Below, piece after piece: positions 8,988-20,121 of a DNA stretch of 20,591 nucleotides. Numbering within the stretch: the first letter of the stretch is position 1; each line of letters opens with the position of its first letter. The translations under genes were made by a program, and so were the position numbers. The DNA lies in NCBI RefSeq assembly GCF_000090795.2, contig NW_003546598.1, forward strand, positions 17,790 to 38,380. The letters are read 5' to 3'. The notes under the pieces are model-generated. The model searched no databases, was not told the DNA's origin, and saw only the letters and a list, made by a program, of their open reading frames with translations. This stretch comes from Amphimedon queenslandica (Eukaryota; Porifera; Demospongiae; Haplosclerida; Niphatidae).

Positions 8988-11454
8988 TATAGAATATTTA
9001 TCTATTTCCATAGATGCTACATTATGTATCTCTTGGTTGTAATGTATCTACATGTATGCTCAGCCTTTTGTAAATCTGTCCGAGAACATTAATTGTATTG
9101 CTTTCATTATCTGTTGGATTTTCCATTCTTGTAGGTTCTGTCGCATCACTTCTATTGAAACTCACATCAAAGAAATTCATTCTCTATCTATGGACCATTC
9201 AGAGCTTACGTTTGGAAGTTATGACGATTTTTCCCGTTGGAAATCTGCTGAAGAGGAAAGCACTTCCTCCAATTTTGTTATGCACGGAGGAAGTGTTGTG
9301 AAAGAGTCTGTTAAGCATACTTATTTTTATTGTAATAAGTCTGAAAAATCCAGAAAGGGCAGGAAATCGGGTGCCAGAAGTTGCAAAATGCAAGAAACAT
9401 CAAAGATTGGCGCTATTTGTGTAGCTCACATAAAAGTGGAACAAAACATGGCTAGTGGAAATTGTAAGGTAAACTATGACAGCACACACTGTGGTCACAA
9501 AAAAGAGTAGGCACACATTAGACTCCCTGATAGTTCTAGAGTTAAGATTGCTAGCCAGCTACAAGCTGGTGTTTCCATAAATAATATTCTAGACAGCATT
9601 CGTGATGTCTCCTTGAATGAGGGTATGAAACATGAGCATCTAATAGTGAGACAATACATTACAAATATAGAATGTGTACTTAACCTAAGTAACATCCAAA
9701 AACATGCAAATGATCAGACTAGTGTAGCCATTTGGGTACAAGAAGCCCTCACTCAACCATACAACCCAGTTTTAGTGTTTAAGCCACAGGGTTGAAAAGA
9801 TTCTGTAGTTGGTCATACTGACGATTTAGAAGAAAAAAGTTTTATTTTAGCCATACAAACTGAATTTCAACGCGATGCCATGAAAAAGTTTGCAGGTAAT
9901 GGTAGAGTTGTTTGTGTTGATGCAACTCATGGCACTAATGTGTATGATTCACAGTAATGGTGTTGGATGACTATGGTGAAGGTGTACCAGGAGCATGGTG
10001 CATTTCAAATGGAGAAGACACCTCTTTATTGTCTCAGGTTTTTAAACACCTGCATGAAGTGAAGGTGACATTGGCCTCGAATATTTTATGAGCGATGATG
10101 CTGAGCAATACCACACAGCCTGGTGTCGTGTTTTTGGACCGGTGAAAAAAAAGTTATTGTGAATCTGGCATGTAGACCGTGCATGGAAGAAAGCAATACA
10201 TGCTCATGTGCCAGGTGATGAGCAAAAGGCAGAGGTCTATCACATGCTAAAAGTGCTGCTCAATCAGACTAGCGTTACTGACTTTCAGGTGCTTTTATCA
10301 CAAGCAATGTCTTATTTTGAAGAAAAGCATCCACGCTTTTATGAATACATGAAAGCCACCTATGCAACTAAAAGCACTCAGTGGGCAACATGCCATAGAA
10401 TTAATGCATCCATAGGCATTAACATGGCCGTTGAAGCTTTTTATAGAGTTTTAAAGATTGAGTATTTACAGCATAAGCAAAACAGATGCCTTGATCATCT
10501 CCTCCATGTTTTATTTAAAATAAATCGAGACTTGGTCTTTAACTTTTTGAGGAAGGAGGAAATTGGTAAGAGATCACACAAACTTTAAGAAATACAAAAA
10601 AGACATAGTTCTACTGTTACTGTTAATAAAAAAGGTATTGACATTCAGTCAAATGATGGTGACAGCTGGAAAGTTCAGTCTGAGTCTACTCCTGACCAGT
10701 GGTACATTGTTGAAAAGATTGCAAGTGCATGTAATTTGTCATGTAAGCTGCACTGTGATGAATGTAACATTTGTATTCACATGTTTAGTTGTAATTGTAT
10801 GGATGCTGTAATGCATTTCACTATTTGTAAGCATGTTCACCTGCTTTGTATTCACCAACAGCCTACATGTACAAAATCTAATGTATATCATTCAATTGAG
10901 TGTGATGATGTTTCCCAGCCTGTCAATGTTGCTACTTGCATCAGTTCAGCAGGACCAGGATCATCAGTGCTTTCATCCATGGGAACTATTAGCAAAGAGC
11001 ATGTATTAAAAAGATATTATGAATTGGAAGATATGTTAATCAAAAGCTCAGGGCAGAATTTATTAGAGATTAATAGCCATTTAACTACAATAATGACATT
11101 GTTGCAAATGCCAGCATTACCTCAGCCATTAACTGTTAGAAAGCGCCCAGCACCAAATGCAAATAATGTAACACAAAAAAATTTTATTCAACTAAAAAAA
11201 GAAGGACCGAAGTTACAAAAGCTATTAGAAAGCCAGATAGCAAAGAACAGGCCTCAATCAAGTCACATTTAAGCCTAATTGATGTCACAGTCTATTCAAT
11301 TTGTTTCAATTCTGATGACGAGCACAACCAGGAGACTGATGTAGAATGGGTTGAATGTATCGAATGTTGTACATGGGTTCATCAGTCATGTGCCAAGCGT
11401 CTATTGCTCACAGCATCGATTAATTTAGAAAATTTTAAATGTGGGAATTGCAGA

Positions 11455-11731
11455 TCCTGAAACAAAAGTTTTAAAAAACAGGAACATATTTGCATTGATA
11501 ATGAATCACAATAGTATCACTTTAATTCAATTGTCAGAATTGAACATAGTATTTGTTTTGTTTCTGAATAAATAGAAACTTCAATCATGAAAGGTCCTGA
11601 AACAAAAAGTTTTTAAAAATAGGATCATATTTGTATTGATACTGAATCACAATAGTATCACTTTAATTCAATTATCAAAATTGAACATAGTATTTGTTTT
11701 GTTTCTGAATGAATAGAAACTTCAATCATGA
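11455..11731 (+). repeat. Two tandem 140-bp units at the 3' end of the MULE gene
   Basis: Unit 1 (11455-11594) begins TCCTGAAACAAAAG and unit 2 (11595-11731) repeats it with a few changes; the period is 140 bp. Unit 1 includes the TGA stop of the PHD frame and an AATAAA at 11567-11572. Unit 2 has GAATGAAT at the matching place, so its polyA signal is lost or was never present. Confidence 0.85.
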
Positions 11732-12236
11732 ATTAATTATGATTGAAATCTGCAACTATTATTGTTTAAAGGAGGAAAGTATTCTCAATTGATTAGTAAG
11801 AAGTTATCAATTGTTGTGTGTTACTATCATTATTTGTTTCCTTTCTTATAGAATGAAAAATTAATCCTGGTCTGGCCAGTAATCAAAATAGCAGGATCAT
11901 TCATTCATTTGAGTAAGTAAGCTACATTTATATTAATCTTTTATTTCATGATTTTTTTGACTTGACATGTCACCTAAGTTTTGAGCTTTTAATAGCATTT
12001 CACATGAACTGATTCAACTGAGAAATGACAAAAATTGCAGGTGTGACATGCACCCAGAGTAGTTTCTTTACAGTAATGTTCAAGCAAACCAAGAGATAAG
12101 AGTTACACATCAATTCTTGCTCTCAGACCGACCCTCCTTTTGCCTCCTTCTCATTTCCCCTCTGTCAACATAGGTACTGAAACAGAATACAACAGCTTAG
12201 AGACTCAAGTTTCTGTTACTCTCTTCTCATCTGCAG

Positions 12237-12335
12237 CAGAGACGGGAGGTGGTGACTATATCTCACAAGTTCTTGCAGTCTTTGTTGGATGATGTTAGTC
12301 AACACATTGTTATGTATACTGTGTGGAGTAGATAA
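12237..12335 (+). CDS. Weak candidate terminal exon, 32 codons
   Basis: An acceptor CTTCTCATCTGCAG is followed by an open frame to TAA at 12333. It contains EVVTISHKFLQSLLDDVSQH, which looks helical and protein-like. No upstream partner exon or family is recognised, so it may be chance. Confidence 0.22.
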   Translation, partial: QRREVVTISHKFLQSLLDDVSQHIVMYTVWSR

Positions 12336-12593
12336 GTATCAAAGAGACACAACTTGTAGCTTATGCTATGCAGAAAGTTTGGGATGAGCCCAACTGTTTT
12401 TAAAGTTATGTCATTTTTAAAAAGTGTATAACAAAATCTTTTAAAAAATACCCAGTACTATAGTCCATGGTTTTTCCACCAATTTAGCCTCAATTTTTAT
12501 TGTACTTTCTGACATATATTGATGAACCTTCAACGTACTTTCATTTTTTCATTTTCCTTATTTGTTTTGTTATTCCACTTTTCTTTACTACAG

Positions 12594-12712
12594 ACGGCGC
12601 AGTCAGATTGCCTACTCTACAAGACACTCTCATTGCTCATTGCAATAGTGTGCTTGTTTGCTGGAACAACCAGATCTCTTCAAAAATCTATTCATGAAAT
12701 TCAACTTATAAG
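12594..12712 (+). CDS. Weak candidate internal exon with a hydrophobic segment
   Basis: A pyrimidine-rich acceptor (CTTTACTACAG) and a GTAATG donor bound 119 bp that is open throughout in one frame. That frame has a possible membrane helix (LYKTLSLLIAIVCLFAG) and then charged residues ending IHEIQLIR. A second frame is open for most of the stretch, so the frame choice is unsure. No family recognised. Confidence 0.25.
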
Positions 12713-13158
12713 GTAATGCCACTCACTCAGATAATTACTTTATTGAGATTCTTTCATTTGAGCACAGTTAATGGCCAGGCTGCAAACTTAGGACATGTCC
12801 GAAGACATGGGTACATGGCTTTGTTTATTTGCAATCAAATTATATGCAGAAAGTGAGTCAATTAGTACGTACTACTACACATGCATTGCAATGTAAAAAT
12901 TACTTTGGTAAAAATGTGTGCTTATTTTGTTTTACATGTAGTGTCAAAGTTATGCTTTTTTTTCTTATTATTTGTAAAAGTAATTTTGTTGATGTACAAC
13001 GTTCATGTAAAAACATGTCAGAAAATGATAGTATTATAGTTGAATTCACACATTTGCTCCAATTGAAATGACCTGAGGTTTATCAAAGCCACAAAGACTA
13101 TGTGTTAAAGTGACCTTTCCTTGATCACCATACCTAGGAAGAAAGTCATTGATGGTAC

Positions 13159-13997
13159 CAAGAGTGGATAAGGAGGAGGGGAGAGTGTCTAACTGCCCTA
13201 TGCTGCTAGTGATATGTGCGCGTAGAAGTCTTTCACAGTTTGTTTAGCACCTTCTTTGACCTGTTTAAACATCAACAGCCATGATAGTAAATGGGTGTGT
13301 TTTTAATTACCTATATGGTGCACCCACCCACACGTGTAGTCACGATGTTTCAAGAGGAATAGTCAGAACTACAGCACAATCCAGATGATCATGCCTGTTA
13401 CAACAGATTGAGAGCATCTGATCTTGATGAGCGTCATGCCACTACACCTAAGCGCCCTAAAGCATCAAGAAAGAGGACATGAAGTCAAGAGTCAGAAGCC
13501 TCTGCTCCAGTGAACTCAGATCTGTAATACTTCGTTTTTAAGATCAACAGCAGTTAACAGCCCGTCTCAAAAGTACATGTACCACATATTCTTTCACTTC
13601 TATTATTATCCTTACTCTTGATGTGGGTCCCAAGGGACCAGACTAAAGAAGGATGATCATTGATCAAGAGCTTTTCATGTGTCAATAACAAACATGGTTT
13701 GTGTGCTTGGAAACTACAAATCTCTGCAGAGTGGTACAAAGTGACTGGTACAACAAGGTGAGGTCAAATTCTGCTTCCAAGGTCTCTGTATGGTCTCTTG
13801 CTGCTCAGTTCAGCAGCCATTTTTATATTACAGTTAACTTAAGTACACGCCCAACTATGGCTTCAGTGCAGTTATCACTTATTGTGCTAAATAAGGTATG
13901 CGGGAATGTACAAATAATAACCATGAAACTTCTACGCGCACATATCACTAGGAGCATAGGGCAGTTAGACACTCTCCCCTCCTCCTTATCCACTCTT
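13159..13997 (+). mobile_element. Long-TIR DNA transposon, 839 bp, with coding remnants
   Basis: Inverted ends of about 70 bp begin CAAGAGTGGATAAGGAGGAG and match 13926-13997 in reverse complement. GATGGTAC flanks it at 13151-13158 and 13998-14005. The inside holds a decayed plus-strand frame near 13345-13527 with stops at its sixth codon and after a basic run (TPKRPKASRKRT). This suggests a once coding element whose superfamily I cannot name; the long TIRs and 7-8 bp duplication leave several possible. Confidence 0.78.
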
Positions 13998-14241
13998 GAT
14001 GGTACATACATGTACATAATTAACCTATTTCATTTACTTTCTATCTTGTACTCTCCAGGTTTAATATTCGTAAGTAAGGTTTATAGTATATATAAGGAAT
14101 ATGGTACAGGTTGAATTCATACATTTGCTCCAATTGAAACGACCAGAGGCTTATCAAAACCACAAAGACTATGTGTTAAAGTGACCTTTCCTTTATCACT
14201 ATACCTAGGAAGAAAGTCATTGATGGTACATACATGTACAT

Positions 14242-14735
14242 TAGGGCTGGGCGATAGTATCAATAGTTGCACTATCATGATAGTTTACAGCTATCATGAT
14301 AGTGATACTGTTATTCTAACTCTCATGATAGTTATCAAGTGTGCATGGAGCATGTGCATAAATGACACTTGACAGCTGTAATCATCTTCTAATTTGATAG
14401 CAACTTCCACTTGAGAGTGGTATGACTTGCTGGCACAGCTTGCTTCAAGGTTTTTCCCTGTCTCTGCTATATTAGCAGCATGTGAAGTGGGACAGTGTTT
14501 CTCGTTAAAAATTTGGATTAAATAAATTTAAATTAACAAGTATATCATGCATGTATAATGTGATTATACAAATTAATAGATGCATTAGTTAAGTACAATG
14601 ACAATACATCCTTAAATAAATCATTGTATTTCCACATATAAATCCTATGGCTGAACTATTGTCATATGTTCACTATCATGATATTAGAGTTAGAAAATAT
14701 CGTGACAGTGATATTACTACTATCGCCCAGGCCTA
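14242..14735. mobile_element. hAT-type MITE, 494 bp
   Basis: The ends are TAGGGCTGGGCGATAGT and the reverse complement TAGGCCTGGGCGATAGT. The 8-bp duplication ATGTACAT is perfect (14234-14241 and 14736-14743). The inside carries repeated ATCATGATAG palindromes and no coding sequence. It interrupts the second 224-bp unit. Confidence 0.92.
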
Positions 14736-14905
14736 ATGTACATAATTAACCTATTTCATTTACTTTCTATCTTGTACTTTCCAGGTTTAATATTCTTAAG
14801 TAAGGTTTATGGTATATATAAGGAATACGGTAGAGGTTGAATTCATACATTTGCTCTAATTGGAATGACCGGAGGCTTATCAAAGTCACAAAGACTGTGT
14901 TAAGG

Positions 14906-16097
14906 CAATCTGCGCTTGATATTTTGTGTAAGTAATGTGTGAAACACATGTAACTATAACATTATTTTTTTTGTTTATGAATTATAGTAAATATGTCTAA
15001 ATTATTTTTGATGCAAATTTTATAGCATACACTATTATGCACACACATACATACACACTTTGTATGTATCCTGCTTGTTTCCTTTGCTATTTATCCATCA
15101 TTTCTAATATTAAAACTAGATTGCATTTTTTTTCTTTTGTACCTTTTTTTCCTACAATTACAGCAATCTCCTGCATACATAAGTCTCTCTGGCATTTGAC
15201 TGAACAATTAAATTTGTGCTTTAGTATGGAATTTATATAGTATTAAACTACACAGTCAACAGTACTTTAAAGAGAGAGGAAGAAAGCAATGATATCTTAG
15301 GTGATGTCATCTTTCTTATCCTGGATGAAATTTTTGTAGTCAGTCTGATTGATAATTAATTTTAAATATGGTAAGTCTTCGTATATTGGTATTTCATAAG
15401 ACAGAGCTTACATAATTTTTATCATTATTATTTTTAGTTGCTCCTCCTGTGCTCTATTTCTGACTTAGATTCATGGTGACATACCCAAAAGAGTTAATAC
15501 TTGATGTTATACTATAATGAACATTTATAACTTATAACCAACTGATTATTTATTTGAATAATTTAAAGTGTTTTTTAAATTCAGATTATAGCTTAATCTC
15601 TAACACATGCTTATTGCCTATACCAGCAATGCAATTGCTTTATTGCTGTACTTTAACTGATACCATGTACTGCGATACCTTAGAAATATTTGCTGAAGCC
15701 ATTCAGTTCATACAGATATTACTTGAACCATGCATCTATTTTGTTATAGCTGTGTAGTGAGCACTAAAGTGTTACATAATTACGACAATAAAGCAGTGCT
15801 ATTGTGAAGCTTAGAAGTGATCATAATTATTTGTGTTCCTTATGTGTGAAGCAATCGGCATTATAGTCTTTGTGTTGAAGACAACAAGAAGCTATTCTAC
15901 ATTATTTCTTGGAGGAGAAAGCAAAATACCATATTATTTTTATAGATCCTAGCCTTAGCTACCTACCTAAGTCTGGTAAAGGCGGGGCCAGAATTAATAA
16001 TGCACATGCATTGCCGTAAAACTGCAACGTGAGCTTGGCGAGTTGAGATAGAAGAAGTTCTGTCTGACGCTGGTAATACTTTATTTTTGGCTCTGAT
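14906..16097. other. AT-rich stretch without recognisable genes
   Basis: Both strands were read. Only short open frames without splice or family support appear. The last 150 bp before 16098 are less AT-rich and probably hold the promoter and 5' UTR of the next gene. Confidence 0.4.
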
Positions 16098-16866
16098 ATG
16101 GCAGAAGTAAGGTCTGAACAAGACTCTAGAGATACTAAAGTTCCTAAGGTAAGGAATGCATTATAACTGTAGCCTCTGACTTTTTGCTGGCTGGCCGGCC
16201 GTCTCCGTGCATTCAGCCGGTCACTGTATACATGTATTGCATTGAGTGCTGGTCCATGGCCTTTGTCGAAGTATTGAAATTTAGCTAGATACTTCAATTT
16301 TAGTATTCAGTCATGGGCAACATCTTATTGATTTTGATGCTGCCACAGCGGACTGCTAGTTGCACTGAAGTGGCAGGAACAACTCATGTCATCCTAAATA
16401 TCCCTGAATTTTACAAGGAAATCCTCAGTAGTGATGAGTGATGCCATTGAATATTGCATAATTAATCTAGTTGTAGTGGTCATTATGCCTTGTGCTTATA
16501 GTTTACTCAGTTAAGGTGATGTGCATGCATGTAATCATGCATGCATGCCACTATTTTACACTTAAATGCAAATTTACTTCGCTTTATTTCAATTAGAAAT
16601 AATCATTTGAAATACTTTAAGCAAGTCTATAAGTGTAAACCAAGGCCACCTTAACATTTCACATAGCCTGTATTAATTCTTTGCATGGTATGATGTCAGT
16701 GTCTATGGAATCATTTTGTATTTGTATTATTTATTTAGAATTATAATTAAATACCAAGACTTATAATATGACATTGATAGTCAAATTGCAATAAACTATA
16801 CATAGGCATTAGTTTTAGCACTTAGTCCGGGGGGGTAATTAATTAAGACTTTGGTCATAGATATTA

Positions 16867-17064
16867 AGCCCCATTTACAATATGCCCTCAAAAGCGGTTT
16901 GAAACCGGTTTAGAAATAAAACAGTTTACGTGTGGACAATTTACAGCTGTATTATGTATGCAATTTAGCATTGTAAACCGATTCAACCACAGTTACGTGT
17001 GGACACAATTAAGCTGGTTTCTGAACTGCTTTGATCCAAACTGGTTTGTAGTGTAAACGGGGCT
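16867..17064. mobile_element. PIF/Harbinger-type MITE, 198 bp
   Basis: The ends are AGCCCCATTTACA and TGTAAACGGGGCT, inverted with one mismatch. They are flanked by TTA at 16864-16866 and 17065-17067, the 3-bp target typical of PIF/Harbinger. The inside is a near palindrome with GGTTTGAAACCGGTTT-like words. It lies in the long first intron of the P-loop gene. Confidence 0.78.
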
Positions 17065-17608
17065 TTAGAGTACAGAAAAGAGATTGGAAACCACTGGAAA
17101 TATTACATGTAGATGATGCGTATCCTAGCAACGTATACAAGTTGCCCCCACAAAGTGGGCAAAATGGAAGAAGGCCTTGCACTTCACTGTTCATAACTCT
17201 AGATGAGTATCAGTGCGAGCACTTGTAATACGCTACTTGAAAAGTTCAAGACCTACTGTATCTATTGATATCAGTTTTTGTGTATTACAACTAAAGAAGA
17301 CCTTTTAATAGTGCCGTGAATAGTCCTGGTTGAAGTTGCCCTTGACTGCATTTTAGTTTTGTACCCTTTACTTATAAGGTATTGAACTGATCTTGCTGTT
17401 AGGCTTATAAGCGACTAAATAACATCAAACTCGAGGGCAATGGTAGGTTTTAAAAGAAAATCAATGTAGTGTTAAAAAGTTATGAGCTGAAAACTGTTCT
17501 AAAAACTAGTTTTGTTTTGTACCCTTAAGTCAATCACAATAGATGCTACAGCTCTCAAACTCCATATATAAATACATCACCCATATGCTGAGGGCAATAA
17601 GGTATAAT

Positions 17609-17998
17609 CAACAGTAGATGATAGTTAGAGAGAGTGTCGAACTGCATTATGCGAGCTGGAATATGACAGCGTAGAACTAAGTCACGTGAGACCTGAAGCG
17701 TGGGTGTACTTACTAAAAGCACGTGTAGAAATTTGCATAAGGAACAGTGGAGAACACTTGAAGAAGCTTTAGACATCATACTAGTACACTTTATAATCCT
17801 GCTGAAGCCTGTTATGCAGTATAGCTACAGCAGAGACTCCAAAACGGCCATTAAACCTTGTTGAGCAAACTAGGCAGCCATTTTATTCTTCTCAGCCACA
17901 CCCAGTATGTGGGAATTCCCAAAGATGAGCAAGAAAGTTCTACGCGGTCATATTTCAGCTAGCATAGTGCAGTTCCACACTCTCTATCATCTACTCTT
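17609..17998 (+). mobile_element. Long-TIR transposon, 390 bp, related to 13159-13997
   Basis: The left end (from CAACAGTAGATGATAG) and right end (ending CTATCATCTACTCTT) are inverted over about 70 bp. GGTATAAT flanks it at 17601-17608 and 17999-18006. The inverted ends share words with the 839-bp element: AAGAGT at the tip, GAGAGTGT, AACTGC, CTATGC, and GCGTAGAA at the inner edge. It is therefore a diverged, shorter relative without coding capacity. Confidence 0.78.
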
Positions 17999-20121
17999 GG
18001 TATAATGATGTCTTCAATTCACTTTATTCATTTCATTTCAAATTTAATTTGAATACAATACGGATTGACAACTAGCATTTCCTGCCGCGAACAGTGGTTT
18101 CTAATCTCATTCCTGTACTCTAATATCTATGCTTTGGTTGCATTTTGAACATAAATCATTCATTGACCTTTACAATTGATTTTGCACCTCAACATGAAAA
18201 CTATCAAAATTGAATTATTACTTGTGCTGTTTTTTAAGAGAGCATAATACTTCATGTATAAAGCTGCTTTTATTTGCATTTTCAGTTTTACATCGATTGG
18301 GAAAATGGCATAATTAGAGAGAGATGCAAGGAGAGCAAAGGAGATTTCACCATCAAGCTGGAGTATTTTGTAGAAGCTGATAGTAATACTGGATACGTTT
18401 GTAAAGTAAAGAGATGCTTTGATAAGGAAGTCAGGTCGGTGAAATTTCCTTTGGTAAATGTGTGGGCTTATTACATTTACGTGCAAAATTGAAAGCAATG
18501 GCCATTCAATTTAAAAAAAATTGAAACTGACTAGCTTTGCTATTTTTTAAATGGCTTTGAAATCACCCTCAATTTCTATTACAATTTTTGATAAAACTAA
18601 ATACAAAGACAATCTTAGATTTAGTTCATTTTGGTAATGTTAGGTTTTTAATTTTTATTCTAATATAGGAGATGTTATTTTACAATAGAGTCAACAATGT
18701 GGAGATGCAAGTTCATTAGTCAAATAAATAGTTCTTTCGACAGCGGTGGCATGAGCATATCTTTCAATGAGGCACAGTTTATTGCCTTTATACACTTTCT
18801 AAAGCAGTCAGCCACTGGTATTAGCATTTGCAAAGCAGCAAAGGTAATCGGTCTCCAGCCTTGTGGCAAGACTTGGGTTCTAGGACCTACTCTTCAAATA
18901 TAATCAGATGGTGAAGTACTATCAGAAGGGTCATATAGATATATCTGGAAGAACAGGGCAATGTCGAACATCTCAGAAATTGTCCCTAAGATATAACTAC
19001 CATTAAATGGTGATCACAATTTGATAGCACGACTGGTATTCTGTTTAGAGTGTACAATGAAGCACAATTTTCACAGCTCACTGCTTGTTGTAAGTGGGTT
19101 GCTAATGCTGGTACACTATTCAGTTCTGAGTAAAATGGGTGGCTGCCCTACAATTGTTGCTCTAGTGGACTCTGAAACAGAAAAATCCACATCATTGTCA
19201 GTTGCCATGTCACAATTAAATCACCTTTGTCTTTATTTTGAAGGTTGCAGCAGTTCCCTATATGAGAGAGGTACCCAGTCATTTTTTATTCAAAGATCAG
19301 CAGAGTCAACTTTACTATTTGCCATGGATGACCCACACAGTTTTGGAAAGATTAATGATCTCGTGGTTGTTTTTTTTGTAGGCAGCGAATCTCCTCAACA
19401 AAGAAAGTCACTCCTGTGTCTGGTATGCTCATAGCAAGTAATTTTAAGCTGAGCACTGAAGAAAGGTTTGTTGTTGGATGCAAACAATTATTAGATCTGG
19501 TGGCTAAGTTATTTTCCTTTCACAGAGTGACTACAAGAATGGTAGTCATGCCTTTCAACAAACCACTGTTGCTCCAGTTTCAGAAAAAGATATTGCTTCT
19601 TTTGAAGAACTTGAAGAACTGGTTGCTTCAGATGGCGACGAGCCTTCCCAATTATCTCAGTTAATCAGATGAATAATTAGTTTGAGCAATAATATCTCCA
19701 ATTCTGCTCTAAATAACCTCAGGAAACTCATAAAGGCTACTGGTAGGTCTGCACAAAACTGGGCAAAAGTCTTACTCTTTTTGAAATTGGTCAGTCAATG
19801 CATGCATTTACATGGTCTATTCATAATATTGTATGAATATTATTTCAGCTTCTCCATGCCAGTGACAGAACTGAAATTTTTAAGGGCATTGTAGCTACAG
19901 TAAATTCACATTTATCACCCCCATCCTGTGCCTCTAGTCCCGATCCATCAACCATTATTTCTCAATCACTGGAGGAAATTGTTCAAATTGCAACAGGCCA
20001 CACCAAACATAAGGTACATCTAAAATTGTTGGTCATTTACTGCAAAACTGTAAACAGGTTTGGACCTACTTGAGGTCTGACTTACATCATGGTGGTAGCC
20101 CTGTTCTATCAGTGGTGTTGA

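Larger units (their letters stand above)
7435..11460 (+). pseudogene. Mutator-like (Phantom-type) transposase gene, decayed
   Basis: Exon 1 is 7435-7601 and exon 2 runs from 9135 (phase matched: AG|G). Domains in order: a C2H2 finger (CSHCQKSYADRKGLARH); a second finger split by the intron (CPFC...HIKEIH); a FLYWCH/WRKY-GCM1-like finger near 9325-9500 (YFYCNKS...STHCGH); the MULE core with VVCVDATHGTN near 9910, FMSDDAEQYHTAW near 10085, IWHVDRAWKKA near 10163 and the Glu of VEAFYRVLK near 10430; SWIM (CNCMDAVMHFTICKHVH, 10793-10843); and a C-terminal PHD-like finger (WVECIECCTWVHQSCAK) ending at TGA 11458. These are the parts expected of metazoan Phantom elements. Damage: stops at 9508, 9793, 9955, 10160 (replacing the Cys before IWH) and 10586, and frameshifts near 9950, 10065 and 11240. 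It cannot make a full protein. Confidence 0.88.
11732..13038. other. Mostly noncoding, with two weak candidate exons
   Basis: Nothing here is firmly a gene. Two short stretches are bounded by splice-like sites and described separately (12237-12335 and 12594-12712). The rest is AT-rich with no family signal and no clear repeat. Confidence 0.35.
13039..14905 (+). repeat. 224-bp tandem repeat, copies split by two transposons
   Basis: The word GTTGAATTC starts matching segments at 13039, 14110 and 14836, each followed by about 70-120 bp of near-identical sequence (ACAAAGACT...). The raw spacings are 1071 and 726 bp. Subtracting the transposons and one target duplication each (839+8 and 494+8) gives 224 bp both times. 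There are thus two full units and a partial third ending near 14905. The unit contains no gene that I can see. Confidence 0.85.

Noticed and set aside
13554..13739. Minus-strand open frame of 61 codons inside the 839-bp transposon
   Set aside because: Short, no motif, and the opposite strand carries the better (though decayed) coding remnant.
15959..16297. Minus-strand open frame of 112 codons
   Set aside because: It is antisense to the proposed first exon of the P-loop gene, has no recognisable domain and no splice support.
16521..16548. GCATGCATG / CATGCATGC inverted run
   Set aside because: A short simple ATGC repeat with palindromic nature; no larger structure around it.
16512..16654. 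TTAAGGTG ... CACCTTAA as a possible piggyBac-type MITE
   Set aside because: Apart from TTAA only about four terminal bases match; the inner ends do not pair, so chance is likely.
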